A DNA stretch of 64,000 bases from Ligilactobacillus sp900765635 (GCF_949152225.1 NZ_CASCJC010000001.1:1240001-1304000), one strand, 5' to 3'. Positions 32,764-42,869 are shown, counted from the first letter of the stretch. Notes: generated by a model from the letters alone, not told the origin. A program made the numbers and translations.

Positions 32764-34197
32764 TTAGCGATTCTTCAAGCTTTCCATCAATAACTTGTTA
32801 ACAACTTGTGGGTTAGCTTTACCACGGGTTTGCTTCATGATGTTACCCACTAAGAAGCCAACCGCACGATCTTTACCATTCTTGAAGTCTTCGATTGATT
32901 GTTGGTTGTTATCCAAAACTTCATCAATGATTGGTTGCAACTTAGCTGGATCAGATAATTGTACCATACCTTTTTCTTCAACCCAAGCTTTTGGATCGGT
33001 ATCATTTTCGATGATTTGCTTAAAGACTTTCTTAGCAATCTTCGAAGAAATTGTCCCATCTTGAATCAATTTAATCATGTCAGCTAAATGTTGTGGTGTC
33101 AAAGCAGTTTGGTCTAATTCTAACTTGTTTGAGTTCAAATAGCCGTTAACTTCTACTTGTAACCAGTTAGCAGCTAATTTAGGATCAGCTCCACCTGCAA
33201 CAGTTGCTTCATAGAAATCAGACATTTCTTTACTTTGTGTCAAGACACCTGCATCGTATTCAGTAATGCCCCATTCGTTGATATAACGTTGACGGCGCTT
33301 ATCTGGCATTTCTGGAATCGAAGCTTTAACTTGTTCAATCCATTCATCAGAAATATGAATTGGTGGCAAGTCTGGTTCTGGGAAGTAGCGATAATCGCTA
33401 GCTCCTTCTTTGACACGCATCAAGATTGTTTCACCAGTGTTTTCATCAAAACGGCGGGTTTCTTGTTGAACTTGACCACCTGCCATAATCAATTGAATTT
33501 GACGCTTAGCTTCGTATTGTAGCCCTTTGCGCACATGTTCAAAGGAGTTCAAGTTCTTCATTTCAGTCTTTATTCCAAATTTTGTTGCTCCAATTGGACG
33601 AACTGAAACGTTAACGTCGGCACGCATTGAACCTTCTTCCATCTTCACATCAGACACACCAGTAAATTGAATGATTTGACGTAAACGTGTCAAATAAGCA
33701 TAGGCTTCATCAGGTGAAGCAATATCTGGTTTTGAGACAATTTCAATCAATGGTGTCCCTTGACGGTTCAAGTCAACATAAGAATAGCCGTCTGGATTGT
33801 GGGTATTTTTACCGGCATCTTCTTCAACGTGCATTTCTTCAATCCCGATTTTTTTCTTAGTGCCATCCTCAAGCTCAATCTCTAGCCAACCATCATGTCC
33901 AATTGGTGTTTGGGATTGCGTAATTTGATAAGCTTTAGGATTATCTGGATAAAAATAGTTTTTACGATCAAAATGAATGTCTTTTTGAATTTCACAATTC
34001 AAGGCTAAGGCTGCTCGCATCCCAAATTCAAGTGCACCTTTATTGACTTGCGGTAACACTCCAGGATAGCCCCAGTCAATTACGTTAGTATTGGTGTTTT
34101 GTTCACAACCATATTGAACTGGTGAAGGCGAAAAAGCCTTGGAGTTCGTCTTCATTTCGATATGGACTTCAAGTCCGATTGTTGTTTCAAAGTTCAT
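32764..34197 (-). CDS. gatB: Aspartyl/glutamyl-tRNA amidotransferase subunit B
   Basis: The 477-residue protein starts MNFETTIGLEVHIEMKTNSK and contains the GatB signature (NYFYPDNPKAYQITQ, then VDLNRQGTPLIEIVSKPD) and the C-terminal YqeY-like tail. With GatA and GatC it amidates misacylated Glu-tRNA(Gln) or Asp-tRNA(Asn). The start overlaps the gatA stop (TAATG), so translation is coupled. Confidence 0.96.
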   Translation of the reverse strand: MNFETTIGLEVHIEMKTNSKAFSPSPVQYGCEQNTNTNVIDWGYPGVLPQVNKGALEFGMRAALALNCEIQKDIHFDRKNYFYPDNPKAYQITQSQTPIGHDGWLEIELEDGTKKKIGIEEMHVEEDAGKNTHNPDGYSYVDLNRQGTPLIEIVSKPDIASPDEAYAYLTRLRQIIQFTGVSDVKMEEGSMRADVNVSVRPIGATKFGIKTEMKNLNSFEHVRKGLQYEAKRQIQLIMAGGQVQQETRRFDENTGETILMRVKEGASDYRYFPEPDLPPIHISDEWIEQVKASIPEMPDKRRQRYINEWGITEYDAGVLTQSKEMSDFYEATVAGGADPKLAANWLQVEVNGYLNSNKLELDQTALTPQHLADMIKLIQDGTISSKIAKKVFKQIIENDTDPKAWVEEKGMVQLSDPAKLQPIIDEVLDNNQQSIEDFKNGKDRAVGFLVGNIMKQTRGKANPQVVNKLLMESLKNR

Positions 34198-35660
34198 TAG
34201 TTTTGACCTCCAATCACAGGAACTTGTTTATGAAAATCAGTTGCCTGTTCAAAGGCATAACCAGCTTTATACATGGTACTTTCCATAAATTGTGGTGCAA
34301 TTAATTGTAAACCGATTGGTAGACCATTCGCAAATCCACATGGCAATGACATTCCTGGTAAACCAGCCAAGTTGACTGGAATCGTCAAGATATCATTCAT
34401 ATACATTTGGATTGGATCATTGATTTCTTCACCGATTCCAAAGGCCACACCAGTCGTAGTTGGGCCTAAAATCAAGTCATAATCCTTGAAGACATTAGCA
34501 AAATCTTGACAAATTAACGTTCTAACTTGTGCAGCTTTCTTAAAGAAAGCATCATATGTGCCCGCAGATAATGAAAATGTCCCCAACATGATCCGCCGTT
34601 TAACTTCATCACCAAAGCCTTCAGAACGTGAACGTACGTACACTTCTTCTAAGCTCTTAACGTCATTAGCCCGATATCCATAACGAATACCATCGAAACG
34701 TTGTAAGTTAGAAGATGCTTCAGAAGAAGCGATAATATAATACACAGGCACACCATATTTGCTGTGTGGTAAAGAGACTTCTTCAACGATTGCTCCGAGC
34801 TTTTCAAACGTTGCAATTGCATCTTTAACAGCTTGTTTTACTTCTTTAGCAATTCCTTCACCTAGGTATTCTTTCGGAACTGCAATCTTCATTCCTTTAA
34901 CTTCGCCGTCTAATCCAGCTGCAAAGTCTGGCACAGCTTGACTTGAACTGGTGAAATCACGACTATCATGGCCTGCAATTGCATTTAATAACAATGCGTT
35001 ATCCTTAACATTTTTGGTCAATGGTCCAATTTGATCTAAACTTGAACCAAAAGCAATTAAACCATAACGTGATACACGGCCATAAGTTGGCTTAACCCCA
35101 ACAATCCCGTTATAAGCAGCTGGTTGTCTAATAGAACCACCGGTATCCGAACCAAGACTTGCAATCACTTGACCAGATGCCACAGCTGCTGCAGATCCAC
35201 CAGAAGATCCACCTGGAACCTTAGTTTGATCCCAAGCATTCTTAGTAATCTTAAAAGCAGAATTTTCAGTTGAACCACCCATCGCAAACTCATCCATGTT
35301 AAGCTTACCAACGTTGATTGCATCTTTAGCTTCTAATTTATCCATGACCGTTGCATTATAAATTGGCTTAAAGTTAGCTAACATCTTGCTAGCTGCCGTA
35401 GTCGTCAACCCTTCTGTCACAATGTTATCTTTAATTCCTAAAGGAATCCCTGCTAAAACATTTTGTGGATCGATCCCTGTTTGATCTAATTTTCTAGCCT
35501 TTTGTAAAGCTTGTTCTTCGTTTAAGGCCAAGAATGCTTCAATTTTTTGGTCACGTTCTTTAATCGTGGCAAAAGTATCTTTAACCAATTCTTCTACCCC
35601 GATTTGTTTGTTAACTAAAGCTTCGTGTAAGCTCACTAAATCCGTCTTAAAGTAATCCAT
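34197..35660 (-). CDS. gatA: Aspartyl/glutamyl-tRNA amidotransferase subunit A
   Basis: An amidase-family enzyme of 487 residues with the Ser-cisSer-Lys elements: the lysine in AGIPLGIKDNI, GGSSGGSAAAVA and GSDTGGSIRQPAA. It releases ammonia from glutamine for the GatB reaction. The gatC stop is 2 bases upstream, with GGAAGG inside gatC as ribosome site. Confidence 0.96.
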   Translation of the reverse strand: MDYFKTDLVSLHEALVNKQIGVEELVKDTFATIKERDQKIEAFLALNEEQALQKARKLDQTGIDPQNVLAGIPLGIKDNIVTEGLTTTAASKMLANFKPIYNATVMDKLEAKDAINVGKLNMDEFAMGGSTENSAFKITKNAWDQTKVPGGSSGGSAAAVASGQVIASLGSDTGGSIRQPAAYNGIVGVKPTYGRVSRYGLIAFGSSLDQIGPLTKNVKDNALLLNAIAGHDSRDFTSSSQAVPDFAAGLDGEVKGMKIAVPKEYLGEGIAKEVKQAVKDAIATFEKLGAIVEEVSLPHSKYGVPVYYIIASSEASSNLQRFDGIRYGYRANDVKSLEEVYVRSRSEGFGDEVKRRIMLGTFSLSAGTYDAFFKKAAQVRTLICQDFANVFKDYDLILGPTTTGVAFGIGEEINDPIQMYMNDILTIPVNLAGLPGMSLPCGFANGLPIGLQLIAPQFMESTMYKAGYAFEQATDFHKQVPVIGGQN

Positions 35661-35662
35661 GC

Positions 35663-35965
35663 TTAGCCTTCCTCGCTTTCATCGATAATTGCTGGCACCT
35701 TGATGAAACCATCTTGGCTTTCTGGTACATTTTCCATCAACAAGTCACGGTCCGTCCCTTTGACTGCTTGATCTTCACGCATCACGTTAAATGCGTCTGT
35801 CACATGGGTTGTTACCGGCACATCGGTCGTATCAACTTCGGCTAATTGTTGTACCATGTTGATGATGTCGTCCATTTGTGCGGCGAACATATCTAATTTT
35901 TCTTCGCTGAATTCTAACTTCGCCAAACTAGCTACGTGTCTGACTTCTTCTCTAGTAATCGCCAT
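35663..35965 (-). CDS. gatC: Aspartyl/glutamyl-tRNA amidotransferase subunit C
   Basis: About 100 residues starting MAITREEVRHVASLAKLEF; the second ATG (35965) is chosen because AGAGGG lies 6 bases before it, whereas it abuts the first. GatC is a small scaffold wrapping GatA and GatB. The conserved end (LLMENVPESQDGFIKVPAII) is present. It is the first gene of gatCAB; an extended -10 (TGC-TAAAAT) lies about 40 bases upstream. Confidence 0.94.
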   Translation of the reverse strand: MAITREEVRHVASLAKLEFSEEKLDMFAAQMDDIINMVQQLAEVDTTDVPVTTHVTDAFNVMREDQAVKGTDRDLLMENVPESQDGFIKVPAIIDESEEG

Positions 35966-36037
35966 CGTCATCCCTCTTTTTAACTTATTTATCTAACATT
36001 TTAGCATAGATTAGACTAACTTTTGAACGTTTCTTGT

Positions 36038-37195
36038 TTAATAGCTACTAAAAACATGTGTGTAATAATCGCTATCGTCTGGTGAACGTGCTAAAAATGA
36101 TTGCACTGTACCGTCAGATCCTTTAACCAAGATATCGACTTCTACTCCGCTTGGTAGATAAGTCTTAGCAGCTTGGGCTACATATTGCGTAAAACTCGTA
36201 ATTTCAGTTTCACTGTAAAACTGTGTCGTAATATTGACGTTTAATCCTTGTAATTTCTTGTTTTTATATTGGGCTTGCGCCGTTACTCCCGCTAAATTCG
36301 GGAAGAAATTTTCAATTTTAGATTTAAAACCGTCAAATGAAGTCGCATCGTTATCGTTTGGTACGGTTTTACCATCGGTTACTGGAAAGACACAACTGGT
36401 GATATCGGTGTTTGTCCAGTCTTCGATTTGCGTACTTCCATTTTCACTGACGGTATATGCATAAAATGAACCGCCGACAAGACTATCATTTGGGGCTTGT
36501 TCAAACATTGCAATCACAATAGGAATATTGCCAACCTTATTCATTTTTCTGAGTCGTTCCAAGACTTTTTGGGCGGCAATCTTTCCTTGTTTAATCATTT
36601 CGTCTTTAGAAATATCGGTCGTAAATGTCGCACCGTATTGTTCTTTTTGATAATAGTCTTTTCTATTAACGCCAATCCCAATCGTCATGCCGGCTAAGAC
36701 TAATTTGCCGTTTTCTTCTTTCATATAGTCTTGTTCTTCGATTTGTTGAACATACATCGGATTACGCTTATCAGCATCTAGTTGGCCATTATCTTCAGGG
36801 TTTAATCCGGTTGGATTGTCCTTTGACTTACGCCCTAGCCAATCTAAAACGGTTGCCTTAGATAAAACTTGACCTTCTTGAAAAATATATTTTTTAGGTG
36901 AAAACTGTGTCTTAGAAATGTCAAGCATTCCCGATTCGAAGCTCTTTAAGTTCAATAAATTATCTGTATTTTGACTCAAACCTACGCCTCGAGATTTACT
37001 TGTCTTATACTTACCATCTTCTACAACACCTTGATATTGAGAATCATCATTTTGTCCAGTAACCTGGAAATTTTTACTAGACTTGCTGGTATTATTTGAT
37101 GAAGTTGTATCGTCTGTACTCGTTAATTTGCCACATCCACTCAAACATAACATGCCTAAGCTCAAAACAAATAAGATACGCACTTTTTTATTCAC
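36038..37195 (-). CDS. camS: CamS-family sex pheromone lipoprotein
   Basis: The protein starts at a GTG (37195) with a GGAGG located inside the end of ligA; the coding ends overlap by 8 bases. The N-terminus is a lipoprotein signal, VRILFVLSLGMLCLSGC, with the lipid-bearing cysteine. The body matches the CamS family, whose signal peptide can be processed to a peptide pheromone in enterococci and staphylococci. The order pcrA-ligA-camS-gatCAB is standard for Bacilli. Its function in lactobacilli is not established. Confidence 0.88.
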   Translation of the reverse strand: MNKKVRILFVLSLGMLCLSGCGKLTSTDDTTSSNNTSKSSKNFQVTGQNDDSQYQGVVEDGKYKTSKSRGVGLSQNTDNLLNLKSFESGMLDISKTQFSPKKYIFQEGQVLSKATVLDWLGRKSKDNPTGLNPEDNGQLDADKRNPMYVQQIEEQDYMKEENGKLVLAGMTIGIGVNRKDYYQKEQYGATFTTDISKDEMIKQGKIAAQKVLERLRKMNKVGNIPIVIAMFEQAPNDSLVGGSFYAYTVSENGSTQIEDWTNTDITSCVFPVTDGKTVPNDNDATSFDGFKSKIENFFPNLAGVTAQAQYKNKKLQGLNVNITTQFYSETEITSFTQYVAQAAKTYLPSGVEVDILVKGSDGTVQSFLARSPDDSDYYTHVFSSY

Positions 37196-39206
37196 TTTGA
37201 CTTTCCTCCATTTGTTTGATAAATGTTGCCTCATCGATAATTTTTATTCCAAGATCTGTTGCCTTAGTCAACTTGCTACCAGCATCATGTCCAGCAATCA
37301 ACAAGTCGGTTTTTTTAGACACACTGCCAGTTACTTTAGCACCGTGTTCTTCTAACCATTTCTTAGCATCAGCCCGTTTAATTTGATCTAATGTTCCAGT
37401 TAAAACAACTGTCAATCCACTAAACGCACTCGTCACATTTTGCTGTTGCTCTTGACTCAAACCTAAATATTTCAAATTAACATTTGCCGCTTTTAACTCG
37501 GCAATTAACTCTTTAACTTGCTGGTTGGCAAAATAAGCGACCACACTATCGGCAATTACTTGACCCAATGAGTCTATTTGCGCAATTTCTTCACTCGTTG
37601 CTTGGGACAAGCTTTCGACATCACCAAAATGTTGTGCTAACAATTTAGCTGCTTTAGCTCCAACATGGCGAATACCTAGCCCAAATAACAAGCGTTCAAT
37701 AGAATTATGCCGACTAGCATCAATTGCTGTCAATAGGTTGGTAGCCGATTTTTCCTTAAATTTATCAAGTTTCAACAAATCTTCATAAGTTAAGCGATAT
37801 AAATCCGCCACATCAACGATTAGATGTTTATCAAATAACTGCTCAACAATTTTTTGACCTAATCCGGCAATATTCATTGCATTTCTAGATGCAAAATGCG
37901 CTAAACTTTCCTTTAAAAGAGCTGGACACTTAGGATTGATACACCGTAAAGCGACCTCTTCATCCAAATGCACCAATTTAGCCTGACACTGTGGACATGT
38001 CGTTGGAATTTGATATTCTTGACTATCTTTGGGTCTTTTTTCCAGTACAACCATCGATATTTCAGGAATAATATCACCTGCTTTATGCAATTTAACTGTA
38101 TCTAATAAGCGAATGTCTTTTTGCTTCAAATAATCAGGATTGTGTAGCGAAGCACGACTAACCGTTGTTCCAGCTAACAAAACAGGATCCATCACAGCAG
38201 TCGGTGTTACAACCCCAGTTCTACCGACTGTCCATTCGATTTGACGCACAATTGTTTCTTGTTCATCTGGTGGAAACTTATATGCAATTGCCCAACGCGG
38301 AACTTTAACTGTATTGCCCAATTCTTGTTGAACACTAAATGGATCAGCTTTCAAAACAATTCCATCGATTTCATATGGCAAGCTACTCCGCTTTTCATGA
38401 TACAAATCGATATATTCCATAATTTGTTCTAGACTTGTAGCTTGTTGAGCTTGTTTGTTGACTCTAAAGCCCCATTCCTTTAATTTAGCCAAGGCTTGTG
38501 TTTGACTCATCAAACCATATTTTTGTGGTTCCATTACATAATAAATAAAACAACTCAACTGACGTTTAGCAGTTTCTTTGGTATCTAATTGACGCAAAGA
38601 ACCAGCTGCCGCGTTACGCGGATTAGCAAAAACAGCTTCACCCTTTTGTTCGCGCTGCTCGTTTAATTTAGCAAATGCTTCTTTAGGCATATAGCATTCA
38701 CCACGCACTTCAACTGTGACCGGTTCGCTCAACTGTAAAGGAATTGCCTTGATTGTTCTTAGATTTTCCGTAATATCTTCGCCAATCGAACCATCACCAC
38801 GTGTTGCACCTTGCACAAATACACCATTTTCATAGCGCAATGAAATTGCTAAGCCATCAATTTTTAACTCGCAACTATAAGCACAAGTTTGCTTGGTATT
38901 TTCCCATAGTTTTTGAACAAAATCGCCTAATTCTTCTTTAGAAAAAACATCGCCTAACGAAAGCATTGGAATTTGATGTTGTACCTTGGAAAAACCGGTT
39001 AAAATCTGACCTCCAACACGTTGAGTGATCGAAGTTGGACTAATTAAATCTGGAAATTGCTTTTCTAATGCCAACAATTCTTGATAAGCTTGATCATATT
39101 GATAATCTTGAACGCTAGGCGCATCCAATACATAATACTGATGACTCCATTCATCTAATTGTGCACGTAATTGCGCTATTTTATTTTCTGCTTGGCTACG
39201 CTCCAT
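37188..39206 (-). CDS. ligA: NAD-dependent DNA ligase
   Basis: A complete LigA of 672 residues: adenylation lysine in CELKIDGLAISLRYENG, OB-fold, zinc finger (CPQC near 405 and CINPKCPA), HhH repeats (LFGLGIRHVGAKAAKLLAQHFG) and a BRCT domain (FSGLTVVLTGTLDQIKRADA) at the end. It seals Okazaki fragments. It lies 15 bases after pcrA and overlaps camS. Confidence 0.97.
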   Translation of the reverse strand: MERSQAENKIAQLRAQLDEWSHQYYVLDAPSVQDYQYDQAYQELLALEKQFPDLISPTSITQRVGGQILTGFSKVQHQIPMLSLGDVFSKEELGDFVQKLWENTKQTCAYSCELKIDGLAISLRYENGVFVQGATRGDGSIGEDITENLRTIKAIPLQLSEPVTVEVRGECYMPKEAFAKLNEQREQKGEAVFANPRNAAAGSLRQLDTKETAKRQLSCFIYYVMEPQKYGLMSQTQALAKLKEWGFRVNKQAQQATSLEQIMEYIDLYHEKRSSLPYEIDGIVLKADPFSVQQELGNTVKVPRWAIAYKFPPDEQETIVRQIEWTVGRTGVVTPTAVMDPVLLAGTTVSRASLHNPDYLKQKDIRLLDTVKLHKAGDIIPEISMVVLEKRPKDSQEYQIPTTCPQCQAKLVHLDEEVALRCINPKCPALLKESLAHFASRNAMNIAGLGQKIVEQLFDKHLIVDVADLYRLTYEDLLKLDKFKEKSATNLLTAIDASRHNSIERLLFGLGIRHVGAKAAKLLAQHFGDVESLSQATSEEIAQIDSLGQVIADSVVAYFANQQVKELIAELKAANVNLKYLGLSQEQQQNVTSAFSGLTVVLTGTLDQIKRADAKKWLEEHGAKVTGSVSKKTDLLIAGHDAGSKLTKATDLGIKIIDEATFIKQMEESQSE

Positions 39207-39220
39207 GTTTTTCTTCCTTT

Positions 39221-41446
39221 CTATGCTTTAGTAATTGGTGCAAATGCTGCTAATAAACGCTTGATTCCTTGACCCTCAAATGCAATATCTAATTCCATAT
39301 TTTCGCCACTGCCACTTACCTTAACAACCGTACCAATTCCCCATGCCTTATGATTAACCTTATCGCCAACGTTCCATTCTTTTTTATCTGCACCAGTACC
39401 TTGATTCTTTTCAATCGTTCCAGCTGGTTTGCGATAAATTGTTTTTTTAACAGTTTGTGTTTGTTTCGTTTTGTTGCTAAATGGGATTTGTGCAGCAGTA
39501 TTGTTTTCAAATTCCAACAATTCCGGGGTAATTTCACCAATAAAGCGTGAAACTGCATTACTTTGACTCTTTCCATATAACATTCGTGAAAAAGCATTGG
39601 TCAAAAAGAGTTCTTCTTCTGCTCTAGTAATACCGACGTATGCTAATCTACGTTCTTCTTCAAGTTCATTTTCATCAAAAGCTGCTCTACTTAACGGGAA
39701 TAATCCTTCTTCCATCCCCATCAAAAAGACAACTGGAAACTCTAATCCTTTAGCAGCATGTAACGTCATCAAGGTCACTTCATCTGGTTCTTCTTCTACG
39801 CTATCTTGATCTGATACTAAAGCCAAATCAGCCAAGAAATCTACAAACGGATTACTTTGCTCATCTTCTGGTTGCCATTCTTGATCAAACTGTTGCGTTA
39901 CGCTAAGAAATTCTTGTAAGTTTTCTAAACGACTTTGATCTTCTAATGTCTTACTTTCTTCTAATGCAGCTTTATAACCAGTTATATCCAAGATTTTTTT
40001 AGTCATCTCAGTAATCGTTGCTGTTTTTTCAAAACTATTTAGCTTGCGAATCAAGCGCGCAAATTCCTCTAATTGTGTCGCAGCTTTTTTAGTAATATCT
40101 GTCATTACCACATTTTCTGCAGCTTCAATCAACGATAATCCATGCATATTAGCAAAGTCTTGCAATTTATTTAGACTCATCTTGCCAATACCGCGTTTAG
40201 GTTCGTTAACTACTCGACTAAAACTCATTGAATCTTTCGGATTAGCTGCTAATTTCAAGTAAGCTAATACATCCATGATTTCTTTACGTTCGTAAAACTT
40301 ATGAGCGCCCACTAACTTGTAAGGAATATTAGCTTTAACGAATGTTTCTTCAATCATACGTGATTGCGCATTAGTTCGATATAAAATTGCAAAATCACCA
40401 AAATTACGTTGTTTTTCTTGTATTTGTTGTTGGATTTGTTTAACTACATAATAAGCTTCATCGTTAGCGTTTTGAGCACGATAATAAACAATTTTTTCGC
40501 CTGTTTGATTTTGTGTCCACAATGTTTTGTCTTTACGATTAATATTGTTTTCAATTACGTCATTAGCCGCTTGTAAAATCGTCTTGGTTGAACGATAATT
40601 TTGTTCAAGCTTAACTACTGTTGCATCAGCATAATCTTTTTCAAAATTCATGATATTTTCCATGTTAGCCCCACGCCAACCGTAAATACTTTGATCGGCA
40701 TCTCCAACAACACACAGATTTCTGTTTTCTTTGGCTAACATATTAACCAATACATATTGTGCTTCATTAGTATCTTGGTATTCGTCAACGTGAATGTACT
40801 TGAATTTGCGTTGATAAAATGCCAATGTTTCAGGTGATTGCTTAAACAATTCAATTGTTTGCATAATCAAATCATCAAAGTCCATCACTTGATTAGCTTG
40901 CAGACGTTCTTGATACATCACATAAGCTTTAGCAACTAGTTCTTCAAACTGAGCTTTAGCAATTTGTGCATATTGTTTAGGATCTAATAAATCATTTTTT
41001 GCATTAGATATAGCACTTAAAATCGCTCGTGGATCAAATTTTTTAATATCAACATTTAATTCCGTCAAAATGTTTTTCATTAAAGTTCGCTGTTCACTTG
41101 TACTAGCAATTCCAAAAGCTCGTTCGTAACCGATTTTTTCACAATCACGACGTAAAATCCGTACACATAACGCATGAAATGTAGATACCCAAATATCTTG
41201 TGAACCTTCACCAATCAAGTTATCAATTCGTTCACGCATTTCTTTAGCAGCCTTATTCGTAAAAGTAATCGCTAAAATATTCCACGGATTAACTCCTTGT
41301 TCTTCTATTAAATAAGCAACTCGATGCGTCAACACCCGTGTCTTACCACTACCTGCTCCTGCCATGATTAATAAGGGACCTTGAGTGCAAGTTACCGCTT
41401 GTGCTTGTTTTTCGTTCATGTTAGCTAATAAATTTGTTACTGTCAC
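39221..41446 (-). CDS. pcrA: ATP-dependent DNA helicase PcrA/UvrD
   Basis: A superfamily-1 helicase with GAGSGKTRVLTHRVAY, VDEYQDTNEAQY, EQNYRST and YVGITRAEEELFL, and a Tudor-like tail WNVGDKVNHKAWGIGTVV that binds RNA polymerase in relatives. The start is placed at the GTG (41446), 9 bases after AGAGAGG. The ATG at 41473 would coincide with the transcription start predicted from TATAAT at 41480-41485 and would lack a ribosome site. It acts in replication, repair and removal of stalled polymerase. Confidence 0.95.
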   Translation of the reverse strand: MTVTNLLANMNEKQAQAVTCTQGPLLIMAGAGSGKTRVLTHRVAYLIEEQGVNPWNILAITFTNKAAKEMRERIDNLIGEGSQDIWVSTFHALCVRILRRDCEKIGYERAFGIASTSEQRTLMKNILTELNVDIKKFDPRAILSAISNAKNDLLDPKQYAQIAKAQFEELVAKAYVMYQERLQANQVMDFDDLIMQTIELFKQSPETLAFYQRKFKYIHVDEYQDTNEAQYVLVNMLAKENRNLCVVGDADQSIYGWRGANMENIMNFEKDYADATVVKLEQNYRSTKTILQAANDVIENNINRKDKTLWTQNQTGEKIVYYRAQNANDEAYYVVKQIQQQIQEKQRNFGDFAILYRTNAQSRMIEETFVKANIPYKLVGAHKFYERKEIMDVLAYLKLAANPKDSMSFSRVVNEPKRGIGKMSLNKLQDFANMHGLSLIEAAENVVMTDITKKAATQLEEFARLIRKLNSFEKTATITEMTKKILDITGYKAALEESKTLEDQSRLENLQEFLSVTQQFDQEWQPEDEQSNPFVDFLADLALVSDQDSVEEEPDEVTLMTLHAAKGLEFPVVFLMGMEEGLFPLSRAAFDENELEEERRLAYVGITRAEEELFLTNAFSRMLYGKSQSNAVSRFIGEITPELLEFENNTAAQIPFSNKTKQTQTVKKTIYRKPAGTIEKNQGTGADKKEWNVGDKVNHKAWGIGTVVKVSGSGENMELDIAFEGQGIKRLLAAFAPITKA

Positions 41447-41479
41447 GTCTTTTATCCTCTCTAAGTTAGTCATCTTTTA

Positions 41480-41488
41480 ATTATAACA
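41480..41488 (-). promoter_or_regulatory. Extended -10 promoter of pcrA-ligA-camS
   Basis: TGT-TATAAT on the minus strand makes an extended -10 element with no good -35. It lies directly in the T-tail of the upstream terminator. Confidence 0.55.
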
Positions 41489-41493
41489 AAAAT

Positions 41494-41542
41494 CAGCCTG
41501 TCTAGACTAAGTTTAAAAAACCTTAATTTTCCTAGCAGGCTG
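41494..41542. terminator. Terminator after the purK-like gene
   Basis: CAGCCTGTCTAG (41494-41505) pairs with CTAGCAGGCTG (41532-41542) with one bulge. T-rich tracts occur on both sides. It separates the purK-like gene from the pcrA promoter. Confidence 0.7.
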
Positions 41543-41552
41543 TTTTTGTTTA

Positions 41553-42689
41553 TTATTCCCAAATCCCAGTTGCTTCAATCTGTTGATTGGCAGTTAAAAC
41601 ATTATCGGCTAAAACTAATAAATATCCTTGCTTTGTTTGCTTTTGTAAAGCTTCTGGATACCGATAATAATTATAAAACCAGTTATCCTTTAACACTAAC
41701 TGCGTCCGTAAAGCTCCTTGATCTTGTTCATTGATCATCACTTGTACTGTTGGTTGTAAAAGCTTAGGTGTAACAAGCGGAATATTAGCCAAAGCTCTAA
41801 TGTGTTGTTCAAACATCGATATATTTGTCGCTTTATCAAACAAATACCCTGCTGGATGAAGGGCTGGAACGACATCTTTAACATAAATCATTTGGCTAGC
41901 TGTTAAATAAAAACCAAGTTTCAATACACCTACATAATTTAGCTCACTTACAATTTCTTTGACCTGACGCCATAATTCTTGCTGAACTGTTTTTTCTAAA
42001 TTAATTGGTGTTAAAACCTTATGCAAGTCTTGCTTTTGATAAACACATTCTACTGGTGAAAAAACTTGTGCTCGTTTGTTACGATCTAAAGCTACAATCA
42101 CAGATATTTCTTTAGCTCGTGATAAGTATGATTCTAAAATATATGTTCCCAGTTCTAATACACCAGCGCAATTGGCAATATCAGTTTGTTTTTGGATCAA
42201 GACTTCACGTTGTTTACCATAATTTTTTTGAATCGGTTTTAAGACACATGGATAACCTATCGAAGTTACAGCTTGATAAATATCATCTAAACCAACAACA
42301 GTTGCGTATGGAGCAACATTCAAATTAAGTTGTTCAAAAAATGCGCGTTCAACCAATCTGTCTTGCATCAATTCTAACGTTTCACACCCTTGAACAAGAT
42401 TGGTATATTGCTGAATAAAGCGTAAACTTTCTACACTAACCTGTGTTGATTCGTAAGTCACAACATCACAGCGTTGCGCAAAATCTTGCAACTTAAGTTT
42501 ATCAAAACCATTACCGACAAACTTCATATCTGCTTCATTTAAAGTTGGATTATTTTCATCTGTTCCATAGGCTAAAACTCTAAAACCCATGCGTTTAGCT
42601 GTCCGTGCAAGCATAATGCCATTGGGACTATCACCGATAATTCCAATTGTACTATTAAAGTATAAGACATCACCTACCAAAACTATCAC
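41553..42689 (-). CDS. PurK-like ATP-grasp enzyme
   Basis: About 378 residues with the PurK layout: dinucleotide-like N-terminus (IGIIGDSPNGIMLARTAKRM), then YPCVLKPIQKNYGKQREVLI of the ATP-grasp fold. The substrate-binding ending normally E-x-APRPHNSGH is VVPALHPAGYLF, so it is a divergent paralogue and may not be N5-CAIR synthase. No purine genes are adjacent, although the purine-regulated xpt-pbuX pair lies just upstream. The start is uncertain: the longest frame begins with GTG at 42689 without a good ribosome site, while AGGTGAT further down has no ATG/GTG/TTG after it. The leader contains a terminator-like hairpin. Confidence 0.75.
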   Translation of the reverse strand: MIVLVGDVLYFNSTIGIIGDSPNGIMLARTAKRMGFRVLAYGTDENNPTLNEADMKFVGNGFDKLKLQDFAQRCDVVTYESTQVSVESLRFIQQYTNLVQGCETLELMQDRLVERAFFEQLNLNVAPYATVVGLDDIYQAVTSIGYPCVLKPIQKNYGKQREVLIQKQTDIANCAGVLELGTYILESYLSRAKEISVIVALDRNKRAQVFSPVECVYQKQDLHKVLTPINLEKTVQQELWRQVKEIVSELNYVGVLKLGFYLTASQMIYVKDVVPALHPAGYLFDKATNISMFEQHIRALANIPLVTPKLLQPTVQVMINEQDQGALRTQLVLKDNWFYNYYRYPEALQKQTKQGYLLVLADNVLTANQQIEATGIWE

Positions 42690-42706
42690 CCATCACTACA
42701 AAATAA

Positions 42707-42805
42707 AATCCTAAAAACCAAAATGATTTTAGGATTAATTCGTAGCTTTCCTTTCTTTTTAATTTCTCATAATTAAAACTATATAAATATCTCAAGTTCA
42801 TTATA
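42707..42805 (-). promoter_or_regulatory. Promoter and leader hairpin (possible attenuator) of the purK-like gene
   Basis: An extended -10 (TGC-TATAAT) lies at 42808-42800. About 60 bases later AATCCTAAAA (42736-42727) pairs with TTTTAGGATT (42716-42707), followed by TTATTTT, just before the coding start. Such a hairpin between promoter and gene could stop most transcripts. No aptamer or T-box element is recognised. Confidence 0.5.
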
Positions 42806-42830
42806 GCATGTTTAACACACTTCTGCGTGT

Positions 42831-42864
42831 AAAAAAAGCATCTTGAGCCTGTGCCAAGATGCTT
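42831..42864 (-). terminator. Terminator after pbuX
   Basis: AAGCATCTTG and CAAGATGCTT pair perfectly around a 9-base loop, followed on the minus strand by TTTTTTT. Confidence 0.9.
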
Positions 42865-42869
42865 AAAAA

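Noticed and set aside
39316..39597. 93-codon ORF inside pcrA on the same strand.
   Set aside because: It is an out-of-frame shadow of the well-supported pcrA gene.
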